Source: Kitasatospora sp040298565 (lineage in GTDB: Bacteria; Actinomycetota; Actinomycetes; Streptomycetales; Streptomycetaceae). From it: a stretch of DNA of 64,000 bases. Position 1 is the stretch's first letter. Each line of letters opens with the position of its first letter. The stretch lies in the NCBI RefSeq assembly GCF_040298565.1, contig NZ_JBEPAK010000004.1:36405-100404 (forward strand), read 5' to 3'. Shown here piece after piece: positions 8,233 through 16,233 of the stretch. The notes below the pieces were generated by a model that was not told the origin of the DNA, searched no databases, and worked only from the letters and a program-made list of their open reading frames with translations. The position numbers were made by a program, and so were the translations under genes.

Positions 8233-9483
8233 TCATCCGGCGGACGACGCACCCTTCTGCTCGACCGCGGCCAGGACCTTCGCGGCCCCGTCCTCGGCGG
8301 CGAGCGCCTCGGCGACGGCCCGGGCCCGGGCGCGGTAGCGGGGGTCGTCCACGGTCCGGCGGACCGCGGCGGCCAGCCTGGCGGGAGTGAGGGTGCGCAG
8401 CGGCACCGGACCGGGGGTGACGCCGAGCCCGGTCAGGCGGGCGGACCAGAAGGGGGCGTCGAGCTGGGCGGGCACCGGGACGGTCGGGGTGCCGGAGCGG
8501 AGGACGGCGGCCGTGGTGCCCGCACCCGCGTGGTGGACGACGGCGGCGGTGCGCGGGAACAGCCACTCGTGCGGGGTGTCGCCGATGGTCAGTACGGACT
8601 CCGAGTCCTCGGCGGCCAGCCCGCTCCAGCCGGACTGCAGCAGCACGCGCACCCGGGCGATCCGCGCGGCGGCGAGGACGGCCCGGGTGAGCCGCTCGGG
8701 CCCGGGCACGACCAGGCTGCCGAAGCCGACGAAGACCGGCGGCGGACCGGCGGCGAGGAACGCGAGCAACCGGGCGGGCGGCTGCCAGTCGGTGCGCTCG
8801 GGCGGCCACCAGTAGCCGGCCACGTCCAGTCGGGGGTGCCAGTCGCTGGGTCGGGGGACGACCCGTGGCGAGAAGCCGTGCAGCACGGCCTGGTCGCGCC
8901 GGGCGCGGGCGACGCTCAGCGGCGGCAGCCCGAGCTGTCGCCGCAGGGCGCGGACGGCCGGGGCGAACAACTGGTCGGTCGCGGCTTGGACGGCGTGCCC
9001 GGCGAGCAGGTTGCCGGGCCCGCCGAGTGACCGGGTGCCGGTGACGGCGGGGGCGAACTCGGCGGTGGGGGAGAGGGGTTGCAGGTGGAGCCCGAGGGTG
9101 GGGACGCCGGCCGCCTCGGCGGCCACCTGCCCGAGTGCGCCGGTGGTGCTCGTGGTGAGCAGCAGGTCGGTGCCGAGCGCCGTCGCCTCGGCGATGCCCT
9201 CGCCGAGGGCGGGCATGAACCTCCGGCCCAGCCGCAGGAGCTGCAGGACGGCCCGGGGCCCGCTGCCGGCCCGCAGCAGCCGCCGGCCTCCGGCCGAGGC
9301 GAGTTCGGCGCGCGGGTCGACCGGCAGCGGGCGGAACTCCAGCCCGGCGGCCCGCACCGACCCGGCGAAGGTGGCGTGGGTGGCGACGGCCACCTGATGC
9401 CCGGCCGTGCGCAGGCGGGCACCGAGCCCGGTGAAGGGGTCGACGTCGCCCCGGGAGCCGGCGGCGGCGATCAGGATGCGCAT
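8233..9483 (-). CDS. Glycosyltransferase family 1 (UDP-sugar-type, natural-product glycosyltransferase-like)
   Basis: GT-B fold enzyme of 416 residues. It begins MRILIAAAGSRGDVDPF, the acceptor-domain signature of antibiotic and sterol glycosyltransferases, and has a donor-site region near the C-terminus containing PHEWLFPRTAAVVHHAGAGT. The lone gene is convergent with the permease and divergent from a small membrane protein, so no substrate can be inferred. It could modify a macrolide-like compound, a lipid or a xenobiotic. The ATG at 9483 gives a full-length family member. Confidence 0.87.
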   Translation of the reverse strand: MRILIAAAGSRGDVDPFTGLGARLRTAGHQVAVATHATFAGSVRAAGLEFRPLPVDPRAELASAGGRRLLRAGSGPRAVLQLLRLGRRFMPALGEGIAEATALGTDLLLTTSTTGALGQVAAEAAGVPTLGLHLQPLSPTAEFAPAVTGTRSLGGPGNLLAGHAVQAATDQLFAPAVRALRRQLGLPPLSVARARRDQAVLHGFSPRVVPRPSDWHPRLDVAGYWWPPERTDWQPPARLLAFLAAGPPPVFVGFGSLVVPGPERLTRAVLAAARIARVRVLLQSGWSGLAAEDSESVLTIGDTPHEWLFPRTAAVVHHAGAGTTAAVLRSGTPTVPVPAQLDAPFWSARLTGLGVTPGPVPLRTLTPARLAAAVRRTVDDPRYRARARAVAEALAAEDGAAKVLAAVEQKGASSAG

Positions 9484-9665
9484 GGCCGCAGTATCGCGAC
9501 GCGGGCGGTCCGCCGGAAGAACGCCACGCGCGGACCGGTCGGCCGGGCACGGCCGGATCGCAGCACCCCGTCCGGGGCGGCGGAACCGGGCCGCGGACGG
9601 CGGCGTCCTTCGGAGCAGAGCGCGCGGGACGGGGCCGCCGCGCCGTGGACGGGAGGGACGGACGG

Positions 9666-9932
9666 ATGAGCATCATCGCGTGGATCGTGCTGGGCCTGGT
9701 GGCGGGTGCCCTGGCCAAGCTGCTGCTGCCCGGGAGGGACCCGGGCGGTCTGATCGTGACGACCCTGATCGGCATCGCCGGTTCCTTCGTCGGCGGCTGG
9801 ATCGCGTCGCACTTCCTGCACAGGTCGATCTCGGCGCGCTTCTTCGACGGTCCGACCTGGGTGTCGGCCATCGGCGGGGCGCTGGTGCTGCTGATCGCCT
9901 ACCGGCTGGTCTTCGGCAACTCGCGGCGGTGA
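9666..9932 (+). CDS. GlsB/YeaQ/YmgE-family small membrane protein
   Basis: Protein of 88 residues with three hydrophobic segments starting IIAWIVLGLVAGALAKLL and a glycine-rich second helix (LIGIAGSFVGGWIA). This is the usual pattern of the transglycosylase-associated or general-stress membrane family. Start ATG 9666 with GGGAGGGACGG upstream. It is single-gene, followed by a strong hairpin. Exact function is unknown even in the family. Confidence 0.85.
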   Translation: MSIIAWIVLGLVAGALAKLLLPGRDPGGLIVTTLIGIAGSFVGGWIASHFLHRSISARFFDGPTWVSAIGGALVLLIAYRLVFGNSRR

Positions 9933-9957
9933 CGCCCCGGTTGCGGACCCCCTGACA

Positions 9958-9989
9958 GGGCCGGCCCCTTCGGGGGGAGGGGCCGGCCC
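9958..9989. terminator. Bidirectional hairpin terminator
   Basis: GGGCCGGCCCCTT pairs with the GGGGCCGGCCC segment ending at 9989, around a short G-rich loop. It lies between convergent genes (membrane protein and ADP-ribosylglycohydrolase) and can stop both. Confidence 0.7.
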
Positions 9990-10017
9990 GTACCTCCGAC
10001 CTCCGGCGCAGGCCGGG

Positions 10018-10935
10018 TCAGGAGGAGGTCGACACCTCGGCGACCCAGTCCGGCAGTTCCTCGCGGGCGGCCAGCCAGGCCGACGGGACGTCGGCGAGCC
10101 CGGTGCGGGCGGCGACCACCCCGGCGGCGATGGCGCAGGTGGTGTCCGTGTCGCCGCCGCCCGCCACGGTGTGCCAGATCGCCTCGGGCAGCGAGTCCAG
10201 GTGCCCGGCGGCGGACCACAGGGCGAACGGGACGGTGTCGGGGGCGGAGATCAGGAGCCCGGAGCCGAGCACCGCGGCCGCGTGCCGGACGCTGGTGCGG
10301 TCGGGCATCCGGGCCGCGATCCGCAGGCCGGAGCGGACCTCGCTGTCCGGCAGCCGCCCGGCGATCTCGGTGAGCAGTTCCGCCCGACCGGGGGCGCGCC
10401 GGCCCCGGGTGCGGACGGCGAGCGCCGCCGCGAGCGCGACCGCCACCGCCCCGGCGACCGCCTCGGGGTGGAAGTGCGTGGTGAGTGCCTGGAGTTCGGC
10501 CTGCCGCACGGTCTCGTCCAGGTCGTCGGCGAACCAGGCGCCCAGCGGCGCCACCCGCATCGCGGCGCCGTTCCCGTACGACCCCTGGCCCTCGAACTGG
10601 CTCGAGGTGATGGCGCGCCAGTCCCCGCCGGAGCCGATGCCGCGCAGCACCCGGTGCATCGCCGGACCGTAGTCGCGGTGGTACTCCCGGCCGTACTCCG
10701 CGGCGAAGTCCCCGGCCAGCGCGTCCTGCCGGACCTCGCCCCAGGTGATCAGGTGGCGGACCAGGACGAGGGCCATCGCGGTGTCGTCGGTCCAGGGCCA
10801 GGGCGCCGGGCGGAGCGTGCGGACGGCCAGTGCGTCGGACAGCTCGTCGATCGGGACGGAGAACCACCGGTCGCCGAAGGCGTCGCCGAGGGCGAGCCCC
10901 TGCAGGCTGTCCAGGACCGGGCCGGCCGCTCGCAT
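10018..10935 (-). CDS. ADP-ribosylglycohydrolase family protein (ARH/DraG-like)
   Basis: Cytosolic hydrolase of 305 residues, predicted to remove ADP-ribose from a protein, nucleic acid or small molecule. The metal-binding motifs of the family are present: WTDDTAM near residue 48 and GDTDTTCAIAAG near the C-terminus, with GNGAAMRVAPLG in between. Start ATG 10935. It follows the TetR gene on the same strand with a gap of about 109 nt. No ADP-ribosyltransferase partner is visible nearby. Confidence 0.9.
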   Translation of the reverse strand: MRAAGPVLDSLQGLALGDAFGDRWFSVPIDELSDALAVRTLRPAPWPWTDDTAMALVLVRHLITWGEVRQDALAGDFAAEYGREYHRDYGPAMHRVLRGIGSGGDWRAITSSQFEGQGSYGNGAAMRVAPLGAWFADDLDETVRQAELQALTTHFHPEAVAGAVAVALAAALAVRTRGRRAPGRAELLTEIAGRLPDSEVRSGLRIAARMPDRTSVRHAAAVLGSGLLISAPDTVPFALWSAAGHLDSLPEAIWHTVAGGGDTDTTCAIAAGVVAARTGLADVPSAWLAAREELPDWVAEVSTSS

Positions 10936-11044
10936 GTCATCCTCCAGGTGGGGTCGACGGTGTGCCCGCCGGTCTGCCCGGCGGACGGGGCTGCCGGCGA
11001 CCGGATGCCACCCCGGCCGCCGTCAACGCGTGTGTGGCGTGGCG

Positions 11045-11632
11045 TCAGTTCCCCTTCAGGCCGCCCAGCACGAGCTTCCAGACGGCCTCGAAGCGCTCGT
11101 CGGCCGTCGGCTCGGACCAGGTGGACGCATAGGCCGGGTCGTGGAAGGGGGCGGTGGCATCGAAGACGGCGCGGGAGGTGGCGAGGACGTCGGTGGGCGC
11201 GAACTCCTCGCCGTCCACGCCGGCCTGGACGATCTGCGCGATCTGCCTGACCAGGGTGTCGATGTGCGCCGCGACGGTGCCGCTGTTCTCCGCCACCAGC
11301 ACCATGTAGGTGGCGAACAGCTCCGGGTCGTCGAGCGCCTTCCTCCGCTTGGCCGCGAACAGCGCGGTCAGCCAGCGCCTGAGGCGTTCGGCGGCGGCGC
11401 CGCCGTCGAGGGAGATCGTCTCCAGCTCGTGGTGCGCCTGGTCGAGCCAGCGCTGGGTGACCGCCTCGCGCAGGGCGGCCTTGCTGGGGAAGTGCCGGTA
11501 GACGCTGCTGTGGCTGACGCCGAGCTCGCGGGAGACGTCCACGACGGTGGCCTTGGCCGGGCCGAACCGCCGGAGGACGTCCTCCGCCGCGATCAGGATC
11601 TGCTCGGCGGTGAGTGCGGTGTCCGTGGTCAC
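11045..11632 (-). CDS. TetR-family transcriptional regulator
   Basis: DNA-binding repressor of 195 residues. The N-terminal helix-turn-helix is clear (AKATVVDVSRELGVSHSSVY, then RHFPSKAALREAV, about residues 27-60), and the C-terminal helical ligand domain follows. Start is GTG 11632 with AAGGA upstream. The gene lies 66 nt downstream of the aldo/keto reductase gene and is probably co-transcribed with it. A perfect 9-8-9 inverted repeat upstream of the reductase (12790-12815) is its likely operator, which would make the operon autoregulated. Confidence 0.9.
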   Translation of the reverse strand: MTTDTALTAEQILIAAEDVLRRFGPAKATVVDVSRELGVSHSSVYRHFPSKAALREAVTQRWLDQAHHELETISLDGGAAAERLRRWLTALFAAKRRKALDDPELFATYMVLVAENSGTVAAHIDTLVRQIAQIVQAGVDGEEFAPTDVLATSRAVFDATAPFHDPAYASTWSEPTADERFEAVWKLVLGGLKGN

Positions 11633-11698
11633 GGGGAGGGCCGTCCTTAGGGTCGTGCGGTCGGGTGGTGCTCGGGGTGGTGCTCGGTGCCGGACCGG

Positions 11699-12712
11699 TC
11701 AGCGCTCACTGTCCAGATGGGCCATCTGCGCGGCAGCGTACCGGTCGCCGGCGGCGGCACCGGCGGGCACGGCCGCCTCGATCGCGGCGAGGTCCTCCGT
11801 GGTCAGCGTGAGGTCCTGCGCGCCGAGCGCCTCGGTCAGGCGGTCCCGGCGGCGGGCGCCGACCAGCGGCACGATGTCCGCCCCGCGCGAGGCGACCCAG
11901 GCGATGGCGACCTGGGCGACGCTCGCGTCCTTGGCGCCGGCGACCCGGCGCAGCGCTTCGACGAGCGCGAGGTTGTGGGTCAGGTTGTCGCCCTGGAAGC
12001 GGGGGCTGCGGCCGCGGAAGTCGGTCCCGTCGAGCGGACGCTCCGGGTTCCAGTGGCCGCTGAGCAGGCCGCGGGAGAGCACGCCGTACGCGGTGACGCC
12101 GATGCCGAGTTCGCGGGCGGCGGGCAGCACGGTGTCCTCGATGGAGCGGGAGAGCAGCGAGTACTCGATCTGGAGGTCGCTGATCGGGTGGACGGCGGCG
12201 GCGCGGCGCAGGGTGTCGGCACCGACCTCGGACAGCCCGATGTGGCGGACGTAGCCGGCCTTCACCAGGTCGGCGATGGCGCCGACGGTCTCCTCGATCG
12301 GGACCTTCGGGTCGAGGCGGGCCGGGCGGTAGACGTCGACGTGGTCGGTGCGCAGGCGGCGCAGGGTGTAGGCGAGCGCGGTCTTGGTGGCCGCCGGGCT
12401 CGCGTCGTAACCGAGCCACTGGCCGTGCGGGTCGCGCTGGGCGCCGAACTTCACGCTGATCTGCACGCTCTCGCGGTCGCGGCCGCGCAGCGCCTCGTGG
12501 ATCAGCAGCTCGTTGTGGCCCATGCCGTAGAAGTCGCCGGTGTCGAGGAGGGTGATCCCGGCGTCCAGGGCGGCGTGGATGGTGGCGATGCTCTCCGCCT
12601 CGTCGGCCGGTCCGTACAGGTCGGACATGCCCATGCAGCCGAGGCCGAGGGCGGAGGTGACGAGCCCGGAGGTGCCGAGCGCGCGCTGTGCGGGACGGGT
12701 GGTCGCAGCCAT
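11699..12712 (-). CDS. Aldo/keto reductase
   Basis: NADPH-dependent (alpha/beta)8-barrel oxidoreductase of 337 residues. Family landmarks are GLGCMGMSDLYGP near the N-terminus, the catalytic Asp and Tyr in LLDTGDFYGMGHNE, and KFGAQ with the catalytic Lys. In the place of the usual histidine motif there is HVDVYRPARLDP, so the expected Tyr-Gln of LYYQHR-type motifs is altered. Start is ATG 12712 with GGAG upstream. It is followed by a TetR gene. The substrate is unknown; a detoxification role is inferred from the paired repressor. Confidence 0.9.
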   Translation of the reverse strand: MAATTRPAQRALGTSGLVTSALGLGCMGMSDLYGPADEAESIATIHAALDAGITLLDTGDFYGMGHNELLIHEALRGRDRESVQISVKFGAQRDPHGQWLGYDASPAATKTALAYTLRRLRTDHVDVYRPARLDPKVPIEETVGAIADLVKAGYVRHIGLSEVGADTLRRAAAVHPISDLQIEYSLLSRSIEDTVLPAARELGIGVTAYGVLSRGLLSGHWNPERPLDGTDFRGRSPRFQGDNLTHNLALVEALRRVAGAKDASVAQVAIAWVASRGADIVPLVGARRRDRLTEALGAQDLTLTTEDLAAIEAAVPAGAAAGDRYAAAQMAHLDSER

Positions 12713-12789
12713 GAGTACTCCAGGGGCGGACGTGCGGCGCCGGGTGGCGCCGGGGCGGTGTGACTCCGGTCTCACCACTGTGACACACT

Positions 12790-12815
12790 GCGAACAGATT
12801 TCAAAGTCTGTTCGC
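12790..12815. promoter_or_regulatory. Perfect 9-8-9 inverted repeat, probable TetR operator
   Basis: GCGAACAGA and TCTGTTCGC flank TTTCAAAG. The site is 78 nt upstream of the aldo/keto reductase start, inside the only AT-richer stretch of this intergenic region. Symmetry and size suit a TetR dimer pair, and the TetR gene of this operon is the natural candidate. Confidence 0.7.
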
Positions 12816-12968
12816 TGTCGTTTGTCGGATGAACGTTGAAACCCGTCCCCGATCGGTGCCGCGCCGCCGCCCGGCGGGGGCCCGACTTCGAAGCTCCGCC
12901 TGCGGGGTCCGAGGACGGGCCCTAGCATCGAGCGGACCGGTCGGTGAACGGGTGAGGGGAGGGGGCCG

Positions 12969-13160
12969 GTGCGCAGAGGTCCGCTCGGCCGGTCGGGCCC
13001 CGACCGACCCCGGACCGCCGACCGCGAAGTCCTCTGCCGGGCCGCCGCCCTGGCCGCCGGCCCCGCGGTCACCAGCCCCGCAGACCTCGGCCCCGCGGTC
13101 ACCAGCCCCGCAGACCTCGGCCCCGCCGCCACCGACCTCCAGCCCGAGGACGCCGCATGA
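12969..13160 (+). CDS. Small hypothetical protein, translationally coupled to an orphan response regulator
   Basis: Sixty-three residues from a GTG preceded by GAGGGGAGGGGG. About 89 percent of third codon positions are G or C, as in real genes here. Its TGA overlaps the ATG of the response regulator (ATGA). A 10-residue block PAVTSPADLG is present twice because of a perfect 30-bp duplication. It has no kinase motif and no hydrophobic segment. It may be a regulator partner, a coupling leader or the remnant of a lost sensor gene. Confidence 0.5.
   Translation: MRRGPLGRSGPDRPRTADREVLCRAAALAAGPAVTSPADLGPAVTSPADLGPAATDLQPEDAA
13061..13120. repeat. Perfect 30-bp tandem duplication inside a small ORF
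   Basis: The unit 13061-13090 is repeated exactly at 13091-13120. It starts CCCCGCGGTCACCAGC. The frame is preserved because 30 is a multiple of three. Confidence 0.9.
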
Positions 13161-13816
13161 TCCGCACGATGGTCGTCGACGACGACGCGCCGGTGCGTCT
13201 CGCCCTGGCCGACCGCCTCGCCCAGGACCCGTCCCTGACCGTGGTCGCCGAGGCCGCCGACGGGTTGCGGGCTGTGGAACTCGCCCGGGGCCGACGGATC
13301 GACGTCGCGCTGATGGACCTCCGGATGCCCGGGCTCGACGGCATCGCCGCCACCCGGCGGCTGCGCGAACTGCCCGACGGCCCGCGGGTCATCGTGCTCA
13401 CCACCGCCGACCCGGACGAGTCCGTGTACCGGGCGCTCGCCGCCGGGGCCGACGGCTTCCTGCCCAAGGACACCCCGGCCGCCGAGCTCGCCCGGGCCGT
13501 CCACGTGGTCTGCGGCGGCCAGGAGATGCTGCACCCGGCCGCCGTGCTGCGGCTGATCGACCGCTACCACCGCGTCGCCGCGCCCGGGTCGGTCACCGCC
13601 CGCAGCCGGATCGCCGGCCTCACCCCGCGCGAGACCGACGTGCTCCGCGAACTTGCCGACGGGCTGTCCAACGCCGAGATGGCGGGCGCGTTGGGCATGC
13701 GGGAGTGCACCGTCAAGGCGCACGTCGGCCGGATCCTGACCGCGCTCGGTGTCGGCGACCGCGTCCGGGCCGCGCTGCTCGCGCGGGATGCCGGGCTGAT
13801 CGCGGACGGCGTCTGA
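13157..13816 (+). CDS. NarL/LuxR-family response regulator (orphan)
   Basis: Regulator of 219 residues with a receiver domain (acidic pocket VVDDDAP, phospho-acceptor Asp in LMDLRMPGLDG near residue 54, Lys in LPKDTP) and a C-terminal LuxR helix-turn-helix (LTPRETDVLRELADGLSNAE). No histidine kinase gene adjoins it. The ATG overlaps the stop of the small upstream ORF. The target genes are unknown. Confidence 0.92.
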   Translation: MIRTMVVDDDAPVRLALADRLAQDPSLTVVAEAADGLRAVELARGRRIDVALMDLRMPGLDGIAATRRLRELPDGPRVIVLTTADPDESVYRALAAGADGFLPKDTPAAELARAVHVVCGGQEMLHPAAVLRLIDRYHRVAAPGSVTARSRIAGLTPRETDVLRELADGLSNAEMAGALGMRECTVKAHVGRILTALGVGDRVRAALLARDAGLIADGV

Positions 13817-14295
13817 CGGCGGGCGCTCGGAAGGGCGGGGCGGGGCGCAGCGTCGGACGGTGTCCGTACGGACGGTTCCCCGGCGGCGGGCCGGGCGGCG
13901 GTCCGGGCTTCCCTGAGCCGTCGCGTGCCCCCGGTTGGTACCGCCCGCTGAGCCGCTGTCACCCATCCGGCGTGGAATTGCCGTGCCTTGGCGGTTTGCG
14001 CTGCCGAACCCGGGCGGCGGGTCCATGGTGGAGATGGGCGCGATCCGGCGACCGCGTCCGCGCGCCGATCCGGGCCCGAGTGCCGAGCGTCCGCCGCCGT
14101 TGTCCGACGGGTGTCCCAGGCCGGGGCCGGTACCGGCACGCTGGGAGCAGGGCCACCTCGCAGGAAACCGAACGGTTCTTCTAGGCTCACATCTCGGCTT
14201 CCCTGCGGCGGTCCGGCCTCTGCGCCCGACTCCAGGAAGCCGCCGTGCACGGCGCTCCGGGCGTACCGGGCGCCGGATCGAGCGAGGAGGACACC
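13817..14295. other. Non-coding stretch with a possible promoter
   Basis: I see no supported gene here. A perfect palindrome GTCCGTACGGAC lies at 13862-13873, shortly after the response regulator. TAGGCT at 14182-14187 could be a -10 element for the small ORF and peptidase downstream, though no good -35 element is seen. Confidence 0.35.
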
Positions 14296-14469
14296 ATGCC
14301 AGGCACGCCGCCCAGCCGTTCCACCGCACTTGGGCCAGACGGGCCGTTCCGACCGGCCGTCCATCACCCCGGCCGACCGGTGGGGTCCGTACGGGCCTGG
14401 TACCGGGGCGGGAGCGGCCGGCCGGTACGGCCGCTGAATACCGGCGGCGGCCGCGGAGGCGAGCGTTGA
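14296..14469 (+). CDS. Possible small ORF coupled to the M20 peptidase gene
   Basis: Fifty-seven residues, Pro/Gly/Arg-rich, starting at an ATG with a strong ribosome site (GAGGAGG, 5 nt away). Its TGA overlaps the TTG start of the peptidase gene (TTGA). Third-position GC is only about 77 percent, lower than in neighbouring genes, so the peptide itself may not matter. It may act as a coupling leader that delivers ribosomes to the TTG start. Confidence 0.35.
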   Translation: MPGTPPSRSTALGPDGPFRPAVHHPGRPVGSVRAWYRGGSGRPVRPLNTGGGRGGER

Positions 14470-15839
14470 GTCCCCAGATCGTCGGGTCGGCGGACGCACC
14501 GGGTGCCACCGCCGAACCCGAGCGCGTCCCGGTGACGGCTCCGGTCTCCCCGGGCGCCGACTCCCTCGCCGCTCACGCGACCCCGACCTCCCCCACCTCC
14601 GCGCCCGCGACCCCGACTTCCGCCGCCCGGACCTCCGCCGCGCCGGCCTCCACCTCCGCGACCGCGGCGCTGCCCGGTCTTCCGCAGGCGCTCAGCGCCC
14701 GAGCCCGCACCCTCGCCGGGGCCGTCCGGCGGCGCTGCGCCGACCTGGCCCGGATCGAGTCGCCGAGCGGGGACGCTCCCAGACTCGACGCGCTGGCCGA
14801 GGAGTTGGCGGCCGGCTTCCGGGCCACCGGGGCCACCGCCCGCCGCGAACCCGGGCCGGCCGGTGACCACCTGGTGCTGGAGTGGCAGGGGCGGGACGAG
14901 ACCCTGCCGCACCTGCTGATCGTCGGCCACCACGACACCGTCTGGCCGGTCGGCACCCTGGCCGACTGGCCGGTCGCCGAGCAGGACGGCCGGCTCAGCG
15001 GGCCCGGCGTGGTCGACATGAAGGGCGGACTCGCCGTCCTGGAAGGCGCGTTGGCGCTGCTCGCGGATCTCGGAGAGCGGCCGCACCGCACCGTGCGGCT
15101 GGTCGTGGTCTCCGACGAGGAGGTCGGCAGTCCGGACGGGCGCCGCCTGGTCGAGCGCCAACTGCGGGGCGCGGCGGCGGTGCTGGGGTTGGAGCCGCCG
15201 CATCCGGACGGCCGGCTGAAGACGGCGCGGCGCGGCAGCACCCGGGTCCGGCTCACCGTGACCGGCCGGGAGGCCCACGCGGGCAACGACGCCCACGACG
15301 GGGTGTCGGCGGTGGACGAGCTGGTCGACCAGCTGGTGCTCGTCCGCGGCCTCGCGGGCCAGCCCGGCACCGAGCTCAACGCCGGCCGGATCTGCGGGGG
15401 TTCGCGGGCCAACGTGGTGGCCGGCCGGGCCGAGGCGGAGCTCGGCCTGCGGTTCGCCACGGCCGAGGCGCAGCGCCGTACGCTGGACAACCTCGCCCGG
15501 CTGACCGCGCTGCGACCCGGCGCGCGGGTGCGGACGGAGGTGCTGTCCAGCCGCCCGGCCTGGCCGGAGCGGACCGGCAACCCGCTGCTGCGGCACGTGC
15601 GTTCGCTCGCCGCGGTGCTCGGGCAGCAGGTGGACGGCGCCCCGGCGGGCGGGGCCGGTGACACCAATCTGCCGGGCTCGCGGGGCCTGCCGACACTGGA
15701 CGGTTTCGGCGCGGTGGGCGCCGGCGCCCACGCCCGGCACGAGTACATCCGGCTGGACCAGCTCGCTCCCCGGATCGCCCTGCTCGCGGCCCTGCTGGCG
15801 GTGCCGCTGCCGCGGCTGCGGGACCGCGTGGAGGGCTGA
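14466..15839 (+). CDS. M20-family metallopeptidase (carboxypeptidase G2-like)
   Basis: Zinc exopeptidase of 457 residues. Metal and catalytic motifs are VGHHDTVWPVGT (metal His and catalytic Asp), GPGVVDMKGG (bridging Asp), VVSDEEVGS (catalytic Glu) and GREAHAGN at the dimerisation domain start. This matches glutamate carboxypeptidases. The start is TTG 14466, with GGAGG six bases upstream and overlap with a small ORF. The first 70 residues are a Pro/Thr/Ala-rich segment of low complexity. A downstream GTG at 14532 is an alternative start without a ribosome site. Confidence 0.82.
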   Translation: MSPQIVGSADAPGATAEPERVPVTAPVSPGADSLAAHATPTSPTSAPATPTSAARTSAAPASTSATAALPGLPQALSARARTLAGAVRRRCADLARIESPSGDAPRLDALAEELAAGFRATGATARREPGPAGDHLVLEWQGRDETLPHLLIVGHHDTVWPVGTLADWPVAEQDGRLSGPGVVDMKGGLAVLEGALALLADLGERPHRTVRLVVVSDEEVGSPDGRRLVERQLRGAAAVLGLEPPHPDGRLKTARRGSTRVRLTVTGREAHAGNDAHDGVSAVDELVDQLVLVRGLAGQPGTELNAGRICGGSRANVVAGRAEAELGLRFATAEAQRRTLDNLARLTALRPGARVRTEVLSSRPAWPERTGNPLLRHVRSLAAVLGQQVDGAPAGGAGDTNLPGSRGLPTLDGFGAVGAGAHARHEYIRLDQLAPRIALLAALLAVPLPRLRDRVEG

Positions 15840-16030
15840 GGCGGCGGGCTGAGTCGAAGGGCTGAGCGGCCTGGCCGGGAAGCCTGGCGGCCGACGGCGC
15901 CGAGGGCGGACGGCCGGCGGCAGCGCGCTGACCGATCGCGGCGGCCGGATCGCGGCGGCCGGATCGGGACGAACGGGTCGCGGCCGGCGGATCACGGCCA
16001 GGGGGTCGCACAGCCCGTGGATCACGGTCG

Positions 16031-16076
16031 ACGGATCGCAGCTGACGGAGTACGGATCCCGTCGGCTGCGATCCGT
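16031..16076. terminator. Strong hairpin, 18-bp stem with 10-nt loop
   Basis: Positions 16031-16048 pair with 16059-16076; the only mismatch could form a T-G wobble. TTTCCC follows. It lies 190 nt after the M20 peptidase and just before the paa promoter. The preceding stretch 15934-15966 holds 14-bp tandem repeats of GATCGCGGCGGCCG. Confidence 0.65.
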
Positions 16077-16109
16077 TTCCCGTGCGCCCGCCCATGATCC
16101 GCCGGTCCC

Positions 16110-16164
16110 TTGCCATCCCGCGGCCTCGCCACGCACAATGGTACCGACCGAACGGTCAGTCGGT
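16110..16164 (+). promoter_or_regulatory. paa promoter with PaaR-like operator
   Basis: TTGCCA (16110-16115), 18 nt, CACAAT (16134-16139) form a plausible promoter. Immediately downstream, 16143-16164 is a 22-bp imperfect palindrome starting ACCGACCG and ending CAGTCGGT, symmetric at 18 of 22 positions. It resembles the palindromic site known for the TetR-type phenylacetate repressor PaaR of actinobacteria. Repression released by phenylacetyl-CoA is inferred. Confidence 0.6.
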
Positions 16165-16233
16165 TGGCGTCCGGCGCCGGCGCGGGCCAGCCCGGCGCGG
16201 GACAGCGCAGCGGGAACACGAGAGGGGACCGTG

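Noticed and set aside
12713..14509. Upstream extension of the aldo/keto reductase frame by several hundred codons.
   Set aside because: It runs antisense through the response regulator and across the TetR operator and contains no domain; the ATG at 12712 has a ribosome site.
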